The notes below the pieces were generated by a model. The model was not told the origin of the DNA. It saw nothing but the letters and a program-made list of their open reading frames with translations, and searched no databases. 64,000 nt of DNA from Streptantibioticus silvisoli. Lineage in GTDB: Bacteria > Actinomycetota > Actinomycetes > Streptomycetales > Streptomycetaceae. Positions 43,135 through 51,435 of this stretch are shown piece by piece. How positions within the stretch are numbered: position 1 is the stretch's first letter; every line of letters starts with the position of its first letter. The stretch is taken from assembly GCF_027947535.2 (NCBI RefSeq), contig NZ_JAAGKO020000043.1, positions 1-64,000 on the forward strand, given 5' to 3'. The translations under genes and the position numbers were made by a program.

Positions 43135-43610
43135 GCTCGGCTTCGCCTTCGCTCCGGCGACGTTCCCTGGGCTTTCGGGGTCGGCCCGGTCCACTTCGCC
43201 CCGCCTGCCACCTCCCCCCGGCCCCGCTCGGCTTCGCCTTCGCTCCGGCGACGGTCCCTGGGCTTTCGGGGCCGGCCTGGTCCACTTCGGCCCGCCTTCC
43301 GCCTCTCCCGACCCCGCTCGGCTTCGCCTTTGCTCCGTCAGCGGTTCCTCTGCCTTCGGGGGGACCCCGGTCCACTTCGCCCTGCCTGCCGCCTCTCCCG
43401 ACCCCGCTCGGCTTCGCCTTCGCTCCGCCAGCGGTCCCTCGCCTTCGGGGGCACCCCGATCGCCCCCGCCCTGCCTGCCGCCTCCCCCCGCTCCCGCTCG
43501 GCTTCGCCTTCGCTCCGCCAGCGTTCCTCCGCCTTCGGGGGCACCCCGATCGCCCCCGCCCTGCCTGCCGCCTCCCCCCGGCCCCGCTCGGCTTCGCCTT
43601 CGCTTCGGTG
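43135..43610. repeat. Six-copy 90-bp minisatellite downstream of tmRNA
   Basis: The landmark GCTCGGCTTCGCC occurs at 43135, 43226, 43316, 43406, 43496 and 43586, a period of 91 then exactly 90 bp. Units also share CTTCGGGGGCACCCCGATCG and CTGCCTGCCGCCTC blocks. A degenerate start of the array reaches back to about 43020. The gap 42964-43876 contains no gene; long frames in it are repeat artefacts. Confidence 0.93.
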
Positions 43611-43876
43611 GAGCCTCCTTCGTCACTCCATCGGGTGACATCCGCACTCCTCCCCGCGCCGGGAACGATCCGCTCCCCGCGCCGGAAGCGACCCCCACCC
43701 CCCCGAACGGCCCATTCCGTCCCCGTTGCGGCCCCGTTCCGGGGGCCAATCCGGCCGTACGGCCGGAAAACCCTCGGCCGCGCTCGCACCGGCGCCGTCC
43801 TGTCGCGTACGGTTGCACGTCGCTTCGTGAACGGAGCGCGCGGAGCGCAGAGCGCAGGCAAGAAGGGGGTCCTCGC

Positions 43877-46186
43877 GTGGGAGCGCAGGACGCGGTCCAG
43901 CAGGCAGTCCGGGACCGGGAACTCGTCGTCGAGCAAGCACATCTGGACCGGGTCTACCACCGCCTGGAGGAGAAGATCCACGAGGCGGAGTTCCTCATGG
44001 ACGACGCCGAGAAACTCGCGAAGGTCGGGACGCCCGGTGCCCTCGCCGAACGGGACGCGCAGGTCTTCCAGGCCAGCGGATACCTCAGCCGGCTCAACTC
44101 CGAGTTCGAGGACTTCCTGTTCGGCCGGATCGACCTGCTGACCGGCAAGGACGGCAAACGCGGCCCGGACGGTGCCTTCACCGCCACCGAGGTCGCCGAC
44201 GACGCGATCGGCGAGGACGGCAGCACCGCCGTCATCGCCGAGACGCTGCACATCGGGCGGATCGGCGTGCTCGACACCGACTACGCGCCGCTGGTCATCG
44301 ACTGGCGTGCCCCGGCGGCGGCGCCGTTCTACCGGTCCACGCCGAAGGACCCCGGCCGGGTGGTGCGGCGCCGGGTCATCCGCAGCCGCGGGCGCCGGGT
44401 GCTGGGCGTCGAGGACGACCTGATGCGTCCGGAGCTGTCCGCGACGCTGGACGGCACCGAGCTGGCGGTGGTCGGGGACGGCGCGCTGATGGCGTCGCTG
44501 GGCCGGGCCCGCAGCCACAGCATGCGCGACATCGTGGCGAGCATCCAGGCCGAGCAGGACCTGGTCATCCGGGCCCCCGCGCCCGGCGTCACCGAGGTCG
44601 GCGGCGGTCCCGGCACCGGCAAGACCGCCGTGGCGCTGCACCGCGCCGCCTACCTGCTCTACCAGGACCGCAGACGGTACGCGGGCGGCATCCTGGTGGT
44701 CAGCCCGACGCCGCTGCTGGTGTCGTACACCGAGGGCGTGCTGCCGTCGCTGGGCGAGGAGGGCCAGGTGGCCATCCGCGCGGTCGGTTCGCTGGTGGAC
44801 GGCGCGGAGGCCGACACCTACGACGAGCCGGCCGTCGCCCGGATCAAGGGCTCCTCGCGGATGCTGCCGGTGCTGCGGCGGGCCGCCCGCGGCGCGCTGG
44901 AGCTGGGCGAGGCGGTTCCGGCCCGGCTGCGGGTGGTGGCGTTCGGCGCCCGGCTGGAGCTGGAGGCGGAGGAACTGGCCGCCATCCGGCAGACCGTGCT
45001 GGGCGGCACCGCGCCGCTGAACCTGATGCGGCCGCGGGCCCGCCGGCTGCTGCTGGACGCGCTGTGGGCCAGGTCGGGCCGCGGCCGGCACCTGGTCGAC
45101 GCCGAGCTGATCGCCGAGGCCCGCGCAGCCTTCGACGAGGACGTCAGCGACGAGGACGCCTTCCAGGACTTCCTGCGGGCCTGGTGGCCGGTGCTGACGC
45201 CGCGCGCGGTGCTGGCCGCGCTGGCCGACGAACGCCGGACCGGCCGCTGGGCCCGCCGCATCCTGGGCCAGCGCGAGGTGCGCCAGCTGGCCCGCTCCCT
45301 GCGGCGGCTGGACCGCTCCGGCACCGGACCGCTGTCGGTGCACGACGTGGCGCTGCTGGACGAGCTGCACGTCCTGCTGGGCTCGCCCCCCGAGCCGCGC
45401 CGGCCCCGGGAGGCGGACCCGCTGGACCAGCTGACCGGGCTGGAGGAGGTCACGACCTACGCCGACCGGATGTACGAGCGGCGGCGCGACCGGGCCGAGC
45501 GCCTGGAGCGGGAGCGCACCGAGTACGCGCACGTCATCGTCGACGAGGCGCAGGACCTCACGCCGATGCAGTGGCGGATGGTGGCCCGGCGCGGCGTCGG
45601 CGCGACCTGGACCGTGGTCGGCGACCCGGCGCAGAGTTCCTGGAGCGACCCGGACGAGGCGGCCCTGGCCCGGGACGAGGCGCTGGGGTCGCGGACCCGC
45701 CGCCGGTTCGAACTGACCGTCAACTACCGCAACCCCGCGGAGATCGCCACGCTGGCGTCCAACGTGCTGCGGCTGGCGATGCCCGGCATGGCCGCGCCGC
45801 GGGCGGTGCGGTCCACCGGCGTCGAGCCGGAGTTCCGGGTGGCCGGCGACGACCTGGCCGCGTCGGTGCGCGCGGCGGCCGAGCGGCTGCTGGAGCAGGT
45901 CGACGGCACGGTGGGCGTGGTCGTGGCGATGGCGCGGCGCGAGGAGGCCCGCGGCTGGCTGGCGGGGCTGGGCGACCGGGTGGTGGCGCTGGGCAGCCTG
46001 GAGGCCAAGGGCCTGGAGTACGACGCCACGGTGGTGGTCTCGCCGGCCGCCATCGCCGACGAGTCCCCGGCGGGCCTGCGGGTGCTGTACGTGGCGCTGA
46101 CCCGGGCCACCCAGCGGCTGACGGTGGTGGCCTGCGCCGCCGACCAGCCGGACGCCGCGGGCGTGCCGGACCTGTTGCGGGAGTGA
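43877..46186 (+). CDS. helD: HelD-type RNA polymerase-associated helicase
   Basis: A 769-residue UvrD/Rep-superfamily ATPase of the HelD class, which removes stalled RNA polymerase from DNA and in actinobacteria can protect it from rifamycins. An N-terminal coiled arm (RDRELVVEQAHLDRVYHRLE) is followed by the 1A domain with Walker A GGGPGTGKTAVALHRAAYL, a large insertion, then Walker B VIVDEAQDLTPMQW. The C-terminal motifs include TVNYRNPAEIA and LGSLEAKGLEYDATVV, then YVALTRATQRL. GTG 43877, with AAGGGGG upstream, gives the usual start. No rifamycin-associated element was found upstream. Confidence 0.93.
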   Translation: MGAQDAVQQAVRDRELVVEQAHLDRVYHRLEEKIHEAEFLMDDAEKLAKVGTPGALAERDAQVFQASGYLSRLNSEFEDFLFGRIDLLTGKDGKRGPDGAFTATEVADDAIGEDGSTAVIAETLHIGRIGVLDTDYAPLVIDWRAPAAAPFYRSTPKDPGRVVRRRVIRSRGRRVLGVEDDLMRPELSATLDGTELAVVGDGALMASLGRARSHSMRDIVASIQAEQDLVIRAPAPGVTEVGGGPGTGKTAVALHRAAYLLYQDRRRYAGGILVVSPTPLLVSYTEGVLPSLGEEGQVAIRAVGSLVDGAEADTYDEPAVARIKGSSRMLPVLRRAARGALELGEAVPARLRVVAFGARLELEAEELAAIRQTVLGGTAPLNLMRPRARRLLLDALWARSGRGRHLVDAELIAEARAAFDEDVSDEDAFQDFLRAWWPVLTPRAVLAALADERRTGRWARRILGQREVRQLARSLRRLDRSGTGPLSVHDVALLDELHVLLGSPPEPRRPREADPLDQLTGLEEVTTYADRMYERRRDRAERLERERTEYAHVIVDEAQDLTPMQWRMVARRGVGATWTVVGDPAQSSWSDPDEAALARDEALGSRTRRRFELTVNYRNPAEIATLASNVLRLAMPGMAAPRAVRSTGVEPEFRVAGDDLAASVRAAAERLLEQVDGTVGVVVAMARREEARGWLAGLGDRVVALGSLEAKGLEYDATVVVSPAAIADESPAGLRVLYVALTRATQRLTVVACAADQPDAAGVPDLLRE

Positions 46187-46256
46187 CGGCCCCGGGGCGG
46201 CCCGCCGGGCCGTCCCGGCACGCGGAAGGCACGCGGAAGGCGCGCGGGACACGCGG

Positions 46257-46289
46257 AAGGGGCGCCTCCCCACTGGGGAGGCGCCCCTT
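46257..46289 (+). terminator. helD terminator
   Basis: A perfect 15-bp inverted repeat (AAGGGGCGCCTCCCC, 3-nt loop) lies 70 bp after the stop. Three CACGCGGAAGG units (46220-46260) precede it. Confidence 0.88.
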
Positions 46290-46630
46290 CGCGACGCTTG
46301 TGACACCGACCCGCCATGCTCGCCTCGCGGCTAGCGGTCGCTCGTAGCGACAATGGTTGGGCCCGGGGGCTTGGATCGAGCCGGTGCCGTACCCAGCCTA
46401 ACAAATCCTCCGCGATCGCCATTCCTGTCCCGGAAGTTGTGCCGGATCCCACCCCGGTGGGCCCGCGCCGCGCCGCCGTCCGCGTGGCGGCCCTATACCG
46501 CACCCGGCGGTCCCAGTCCACGACGCACACGCCCCTGGTTACCGTTTACTCGCGGGTAGGTGCGACCATCGGGTGTCTCGTGCCCGTCCCATGGGCACGG
46601 CACAACCCGGAGCTACGGAGGAAAGTCGGC
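46290..46630. other. Leader/intergenic region before malic enzyme
   Basis: About 340 bp with no gene. It contains small self-complementary elements (TCGCTCGTAGCGA at 46339-46351, within CCAT/ATGG flanks) that could fold, but no known RNA family was recognised. A palindrome lies at 46546-46559. Confidence 0.4.
46546..46559. promoter_or_regulatory. Palindromic operator candidate before malic enzyme
   Basis: TTACTCGCGGGTAG is a near-perfect palindrome centred about 80 bp before the malic enzyme start. It looks like a TetR-family operator. No regulator gene is adjacent. Confidence 0.4.
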
Positions 46631-48073
46631 ATGGCAACGGCGCCGAGCGTGTCCTACTCGATCACGGTGCGACTGGAGGTTCCGGCCTCCGGAACCGCGG
46701 TCAGTGAACTCACCACCGCCGTGGAGTCCTCCGGCGGGTCGGTGACCGGTCTGGACGTCACCGCCTCCGGCCACGACGCGCTGCGGATCGACGTGACCAT
46801 CGCCGCCACGTCCACCGCGCACGCGGACGAGATCGTGACCCGGCTGCGCGGCATCGAGGGCGTCGAGATCGGCAAGGTCTCCGACCGTACGTTCCTGATG
46901 CACCTCGGCGGCAAGATCGAGATGAGCGCCAAGCACCCGATCCGCAACCGCGACGAACTGTCGATGATCTACACGCCGGGCGTGGCGCGGGTGTGCATGG
47001 CGATCGCCAACAACCCCGACGACGCCCGCCGCTTGACCATCAAGCGCAACAGCGTCGCGGTGGTCACCGACGGCTCCGCGGTGCTCGGCCTGGGCAACAT
47101 CGGGCCGAAGGCGGCGCTGCCGGTCATGGAGGGCAAGGCGGCGCTGTTCAAGCGGTTCGCCGGCATCGACGCGTGGCCGCTGTGCCTGGACACCCAGGAC
47201 ACCGACGAGATCGTGGCCGTGGTCAAGGCGATCGCGCCGGGCTTCGCCGGCATCAACCTGGAGGACATCTCCGCGCCGCGCTGCTTCGAGATCGAGGCCC
47301 GGCTGCGGGAGGCGCTGGACATCCCGGTCTTCCACGACGACCAGCACGGCACCGCGATCGTGGTGCTGGCGGCGCTGACCAACGCGTTGCGGGTGGTCGG
47401 CAAGAACATCGAGGACCTGCGGGTCGTGATGTCCGGCGCCGGCGCGGCGGGCACCGCGATCCTGAAGCTGCTGATCGCGGCGGGCGTCAAGCACGCGGTG
47501 GTCGCCGACATCCACGGCGTCGTGCACCACGACCGCGAGGACCTGGTCGACGCCGACCCCGAGTCGCCGTTGTGCTGGATCGCGAACAACACCAACCCGG
47601 AGAACGCCACCGGCTCCCTGAAGGAGGCGGTGGTCGGCGCCGACCTGTTCATCGGCGTCTCGGCCCCGAACGTGCTGGACGGCGCCGACGTGGCCGCGAT
47701 GGCCGACGGCGCGATCGTCTTCGCGCTGGCCAACCCCGACCCCGAGGTGGACCCGGCCGTCGCCCGCCGGACGGCCGCGGTGGTCGCCACCGGCCGCAGC
47801 GACTTCCCGAACCAGATCAACAACGTCCTGGTCTTCCCCGGCGTCTTCCGCGGCCTGCTGGACGCCCAGTCCCGCACCGTCAACACCGAGATGATGCTCG
47901 CCGCCGCCCGCGCGCTCGCCGACGTGGTCGGCGCCGACGAGATCAACGCCAACTACATCATCCCCAGCGTCTTCAACGAGAAGGTCGCCGGGGCGGTCGC
48001 CGGAGCCGTCGCCGGAGCGGCGAAGGCCGAAGGAGTGACGGTCGGCCACAGCACTCCGGCGCCTGTCCAGTAG
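46631..48073 (+). CDS. Malic enzyme (malate dehydrogenase, oxaloacetate-decarboxylating) with N-terminal ACT domain
   Basis: A 480-residue enzyme converting malate to pyruvate, CO2 and NAD(P)H. Residues 1-85 form an ACT-like regulatory domain (SYSITVRLEVPASG...). The catalytic part has SMIYTPGVARVC, GLGNIGPKAALPVMEGK, the metal-binding NLEDISAPRCFEIE and FHDDQHGTA, and the Rossmann dinucleotide motif SGAGAAGTAI. RBS GGAGGAAAG precedes ATG 46631. NAD versus NADP use is not assigned. It supplies pyruvate and reducing power, in Streptomyces linked to lipid and antibiotic metabolism. The N-terminal ACT domain suggests allosteric control by an amino acid (inference). Confidence 0.94.
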   Translation: MATAPSVSYSITVRLEVPASGTAVSELTTAVESSGGSVTGLDVTASGHDALRIDVTIAATSTAHADEIVTRLRGIEGVEIGKVSDRTFLMHLGGKIEMSAKHPIRNRDELSMIYTPGVARVCMAIANNPDDARRLTIKRNSVAVVTDGSAVLGLGNIGPKAALPVMEGKAALFKRFAGIDAWPLCLDTQDTDEIVAVVKAIAPGFAGINLEDISAPRCFEIEARLREALDIPVFHDDQHGTAIVVLAALTNALRVVGKNIEDLRVVMSGAGAAGTAILKLLIAAGVKHAVVADIHGVVHHDREDLVDADPESPLCWIANNTNPENATGSLKEAVVGADLFIGVSAPNVLDGADVAAMADGAIVFALANPDPEVDPAVARRTAAVVATGRSDFPNQINNVLVFPGVFRGLLDAQSRTVNTEMMLAAARALADVVGADEINANYIIPSVFNEKVAGAVAGAVAGAAKAEGVTVGHSTPAPVQ

Positions 48074-48472
48074 CCTTCGATCTCACGTACGGTGACGAAC
48101 CGTGGGGCAGGGCCCGCAGTCAAGGGTTCCCACGGTTGTCCCGCCGTCCGCGCGTCGTGCCCGGTCCTGGCGCCGTGACCCCCTAGGGTTGCGGCATCCA
48201 GGGCCGGACCTGCCCCCCGCCGCGCATCCAGCGGTGGACGGAGCGTCACCCGGCTGTCGCACAGGAACGTCTGGTGTGACTCTCCCGGGTGCCGGATTGG
48301 CTTTCCCGCCGCAGATAGGGGCAGGATGCGTAATCGGGCGAGAGGCTCATGCCCATGACCCGGGTACGTGGACCGTCCGACGACCCTGGCAGCATCGGCT
48401 TCAACGCGGCGGCGCCCCTTATGGGGCGGCCGGAGATCGCAATAACGGCAAGAAGAACACGGGAGTACGAAT
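48074..48472. other. Upstream region of hup
   Basis: 399 bp between the malic enzyme gene and hup. No gene, repeat or strong hairpin is evident. It must hold the promoter of the highly expressed HU gene; I cannot place the -35/-10 elements with confidence. Confidence 0.4.
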
Positions 48473-48754
48473 ATGAACCGCAGTGAGCTGGTGGCTGCAC
48501 TTTCGGAGCGCGCCGAGGTGACCCGCAAGGACGCCGACGCCGTTCTGGCCGCCCTCGCGGAGGTGACCGGTGAAATTGTCGCCAAGGGCGACGAGAAGGT
48601 CACCATCCCCGGTTTCCTGACCTTCGAGCGCACTCACCGTGCCGCTCGCACCGCCCGCAACCCGCAGACCGGTGACCCGATCCAGATCCCGGCGGGTTAC
48701 ACCGTCAAGGTCTCCGCGGGCTCCAAGCTCAAGGAAGCCGCCAAGGGCAAGTAA
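48473..48754 (+). CDS. hupA: DNA-binding protein HU
   Basis: A 93-residue histone-like protein, the normal length for the short Streptomyces HU. It has MNRSELVAALSERAEVTRKD, the hinge GFLTFERTHRAARTARNPQTG and the arm end KVSAGSKLKEAAKGK. It bends and compacts DNA as a dimer. RBS GGGAG lies about 8 bp upstream. A terminator follows immediately. It is convergent with murA, and the lysine-rich-tailed HupS paralog is not in this window. Confidence 0.97.
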   Translation: MNRSELVAALSERAEVTRKDADAVLAALAEVTGEIVAKGDEKVTIPGFLTFERTHRAARTARNPQTGDPIQIPAGYTVKVSAGSKLKEAAKGK

Positions 48755-48771
48755 CCCCAGGCGCTCCACCG

Positions 48772-48805
48772 CGAAGGGCGGCCACCGCGAGGGGGCCGCC
48801 CTTCG
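48772..48805 (+). terminator. hup terminator
   Basis: A perfect 12-bp inverted repeat (CGAAGGGCGGCC / GGCCGCCCTTCG, 10-nt loop) lies 18 bp after the hup stop. Confidence 0.9.
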
Positions 48806-48826
48806 TGCTGTCCGCTCCCGAACCCG

Positions 48827-49165
48827 TTACGACTCGACGGGTGTGGGGAGTTCCACGTGTGCTCCCAGCGCCCGCAGCTTGTCCATGCTGTGTCTGTCCG
48901 GGGGCGACCCCCGGGCCCCCGGCCGGGTGGCGGTCGTGGGCCCCGGTGGCGTCCTGTTCGGCGTTACGACTCGACGGGTGCGGGGAGTTCCACGTGTGCT
49001 CCCGGCGCCCGCAGCTTGTCCATGCTGTGTCTGTCCGGGGGCGACCCCCGGGCCCCCGGCCGGGTGGCGGTCGTGGGCCCCGGTGGCGTCCTGCTCCGCG
49101 TTACGACTCCACGGGTGCGGGGAGTTCCACATGCGCCCCCAGCGCCCGCAGCTTGTCCATGAAGT
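48827..49165. repeat. Tandem 137-bp repeat containing the murA 3' end
   Basis: The last ~60 bp of murA (minus strand, stop at 49101-49103) are repeated at 48966 and 48829, each exactly 137 bp apart. The extra copies still encode MDKLRA[LP]GAHVELP[AT]PVES and a stop on the minus strand. The remaining ~75 bp of each unit is a GC-rich spacer (GTCCGGGGGCGACCCCCGGG and onward). This fills the hup-murA gap 48806-49100. Confidence 0.95.
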
Positions 49166-50435
49166 TCTCGTAGCCGCGGTTGATCAGGTCGATGCCGTGC
49201 ACGTGGGACGTGCCCTGGGCGGCCAGCGCGGCGATGAGGTAGGAGAAGCCGCCGCGCAGGTCGGGGATGACCAGGTTGGCGCCCTGGAGCTTGGTGGGGC
49301 CGGAGACGACCGCGGAGTGCAGGAAGTTGCGGCGGCCGAAACGGCACGGCGTGCCGCCCAGGCACTCGCTGTAGAGCTGGATGTGCGCGCCCATCTGGTT
49401 GAGGGCGCTGGTGAAGCCCAGCCGCGACTCGTAGACCGTCTCGTGCACGATGGACAGGCCCGACGCCTGGGTCAGCGCCACGACCAGCGGCTGCTGCCAG
49501 TCGGTCTGGAAGCCGGGGTGGACGTCGGTCTCCAGGGCGATCGCGTTGAGCGGGCCGCCGGGGTGCCAGAAGCGGATGCCGGCGTCGTCGACCTCGAACG
49601 CGCCGCCGACCCGGCGGAAGGTGTTGAGGAACGTCATCATCTCGCGCTGGCTGGCGCCGCGCACGTAGACGTCGCCCTTGGTGGCCAGCGCCGCGCTCGC
49701 CCAGGAGGCGGACTCCAGGCGGTCCGGCAGCGCGCGGTGGTTGAAGCCGCCGAGCCGGTCGACACCGGTGATGCGGATGGTGCGGTCGGTGTCCATGGAG
49801 ATGATCGCGCCCATTTTCTGCAGGACGCAGATCAGGTCCTCGATCTCCGGTTCCACCGCGGCGTTGGCCAGTTCGGTGACGCCCTCGGCGAGCACCGCGG
49901 TCAGCAGCACCTGCTCGGTGGCGCCCACCGACGGGTACGGAAGGCGGATCTTCGTACCGCGCAGCCGCTGCGGCGCCTCCAGGTACTGGCCCTCCGGCCG
50001 CTTCTCGATGGTCGCGCCGAACTGCCGCAGCACCTCGAAGTGGAAGTCGATCGGCCGGCCGCCGATGTCGCAGCCGCCGAGGCCGGGGATGAACGCGTGG
50101 CCGAGCCGGTGCAGCAGCGGGCCGCAGAACAGGATCGGGATGCGGGAGGAGCCGGCGTGCGCGTCGATGTCGGCGACGTTGGCGCTCTCCACGTGCGAGG
50201 GGTCGAGCACCAGTTCGCCGGCCTCCTCGCCGGGACCGACGGTGACCCCGTGCAGCTGGAGCAGGCCCCGCACCACGCGGACGTCCCGGATGTCGGGGAC
50301 GTTCCGCAGCCGGCTGGGTTCGTCGCCCAGCAGCGCGGCCACCATCGCCTTGGGGACCAGGTTCTTCGCACCGCGGACTCGGATCTCGCCCTCGAGCGGG
50401 GTGCCGCCGTGGACAAGCAGGACGTCGTCGGTCAT
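49101..50435 (-). CDS. murA: UDP-N-acetylglucosamine 1-carboxyvinyltransferase
   Basis: A 444-residue enzyme transferring enolpyruvyl from PEP to UDP-GlcNAc, the first committed step of peptidoglycan synthesis. It starts at ATG 50435 (TDDVLLVHGGTPLEGEIRVR) and contains the UDP-sugar site GAKNLVPKAMVAALLGDEPS. The catalytic loop GGCDIGGRPID keeps the cysteine (Cys122), the fosfomycin target, unlike the Asp variant of mycobacteria. The C-terminus is MDKLRALGAHVELPAPVES. Its 3' end is part of the tandem array, so the true stop is the most upstream copy. It is divergent from the YqgE/AlgH gene. Confidence 0.96.
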   Translation of the reverse strand: MTDDVLLVHGGTPLEGEIRVRGAKNLVPKAMVAALLGDEPSRLRNVPDIRDVRVVRGLLQLHGVTVGPGEEAGELVLDPSHVESANVADIDAHAGSSRIPILFCGPLLHRLGHAFIPGLGGCDIGGRPIDFHFEVLRQFGATIEKRPEGQYLEAPQRLRGTKIRLPYPSVGATEQVLLTAVLAEGVTELANAAVEPEIEDLICVLQKMGAIISMDTDRTIRITGVDRLGGFNHRALPDRLESASWASAALATKGDVYVRGASQREMMTFLNTFRRVGGAFEVDDAGIRFWHPGGPLNAIALETDVHPGFQTDWQQPLVVALTQASGLSIVHETVYESRLGFTSALNQMGAHIQLYSECLGGTPCRFGRRNFLHSAVVSGPTKLQGANLVIPDLRGGFSYLIAALAAQGTSHVHGIDLINRGYENFMDKLRALGAHVELPAPVES

Positions 50436-50512
50436 GAGGCTCGCGTTCCTGAAGAAGGAGAACGGGGGATGCGGGAGCGGTCGCTCCCGGCGTACGGGGA
50501 CGGGCTCGTACC

Positions 50513-50537
50513 GGTTCGGAACAAATGGTTCGGAACA
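50513..50537. promoter_or_regulatory. Tandem GTTCGGAAC palindromes upstream of murA
   Basis: GGTTCGGAACA occurs at 50513 and 50527, giving two palindromes GTTCGGAAC with centres 14 bp apart, about 80-100 bp upstream of the murA start. They are candidate dimer-binding operators. The rest of the divergent gap 50436-50801 shows no gene. Confidence 0.5.
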
Positions 50538-50801
50538 CATGGTAAAGCCCTGGCCCCCTACTCCCGTCAACCCCGGACACCCCTGCGCCATACGGCTGTT
50601 ACGTATGACACGGGTGGCGGCTGCCGCCGTCGGCCGGGGGCTGTCGAATGGGACGGATGCGGCGCCGTACGGGTTCCACCGGAACGCGGCCCGGGTGGCG
50701 AACGTCACCGGAACGGCCGGTTCGCGCCCCCGCGGCGATCCGTGCGCGCCGGGCCCGGCCGGAACCGCCCGCGCGGCGGCGTAATGCGGGATCATGTCGG
50801 C

Positions 50802-51380
50802 ATGACGGAGGTGTCCTCGCTCACCGGGCGGCTGCTGGTGGCGTCACCCGCCCTGGCGGACCCGAACTTCGACCGCGCGGTCGTGCTGCTGCTCGACCAC
50901 GACGCCGAAGGCACGCTCGGCGTCGTCCTCAACCGGCCCACCCCGGTCGACGTCGGCGACGTGCTGGCCCCGTGGGCCGCGCTGGCCGGCATGCCCCGGG
51001 TGGTCTTCCAGGGCGGCCCGGTCTCGCTGGACTCCGCGCTCGCCCTCGCGGTGGTCCCCGGCGACCACCGCGGCGCCGACGACCCCGGCCCGCTGGGCTG
51101 GCGGCGGGTGCACGGCGCGATCGGCCTGGTCGACCTGGAGGCGCCACCGGAACTGCTCGCCGCCGAACTGGGCTCGCTGCGGATCTTCGCCGGCTACGCG
51201 GGCTGGCGCCCCGGCCAGCTGGAGGAGGAGGTCGGCGAGGGCGCCTGGTACGTCGTGGAGTCCGAACCCGGCGACGTCTCCGCCCCCGCTCCGGAACGGC
51301 TGTGGCGGGCGGTGCTTCGGCGGCAGCGCGGTGAACTGGCGATGGTGGCCACCTATCCCGACGATCCGTCCCTGAACTGA
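50802..51380 (+). CDS. YqgE/AlgH family protein
   Basis: A 192-residue protein of the UPF0301 family. It opens LTGRLLVASPALADPNFDRAVVLLL, has the signature GVVLNRPTPVDVGDVL, FQGGPVSLDSAL in the middle, RIFAGYAGWRPGQLEEEV, and ends with the alpha/beta fold's WRAVLRRQRGELAMVATYP. Widespread in bacteria; biochemical role unknown. It was once named AlgH as an alginate regulator. No signal peptide. The length is normal. Confidence 0.94.
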   Translation: MTEVSSLTGRLLVASPALADPNFDRAVVLLLDHDAEGTLGVVLNRPTPVDVGDVLAPWAALAGMPRVVFQGGPVSLDSALALAVVPGDHRGADDPGPLGWRRVHGAIGLVDLEAPPELLAAELGSLRIFAGYAGWRPGQLEEEVGEGAWYVVESEPGDVSAPAPERLWRAVLRRQRGELAMVATYPDDPSLN

Positions 51381-51421
51381 AGATCCGTCCCCGAACGGGA
51401 CCACTGCCCCGGTGTGTCATT

Positions 51422-51435
51422 TAGGCTTGTTCGCC
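51422..51435 (+). promoter_or_regulatory. Leaderless-type promoter of the DUF3039 gene
   Basis: TAGGCT (51422-51427) lies 8 bp before the ATG with no Shine-Dalgarno sequence, the same arrangement as before prfB and the S41 protease gene. Confidence 0.55.

Noticed and set aside
43135-43610. CRISPR array interpretation of the 90-bp repeats
   Set aside because: The repeats have no unique spacers, the unit is continuous, and no cas gene is present.
42585-43700. Integrative element at the tmRNA 3' end
   Set aside because: No integrase, no repeated 3' end of ssrA further on, and flanking genes keep the standard Streptomyces order.
42749-46306. 1185-codon minus-strand open frame opposite helD and the 90-bp repeats (contains MAGIEPASYG-type peptide)
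   Set aside because: The frame is the antisense of helD plus the repeat array. The MAGIEPA-like peptide comes from the complement of the tmRNA 3' end, a known annotation artefact. No ribosome binding site or family match.
46300-46420. tRNA gene
   Set aside because: Small hairpins are present, but no T-arm GGTTCRANNCC or anticodon arm of proper spacing.
48964-50580. Alternative murA frame ending in a second VELPAPVES tail
   Set aside because: It is out of frame with MurA across most of its length and meets the repeated 3' end only because the array lies downstream.
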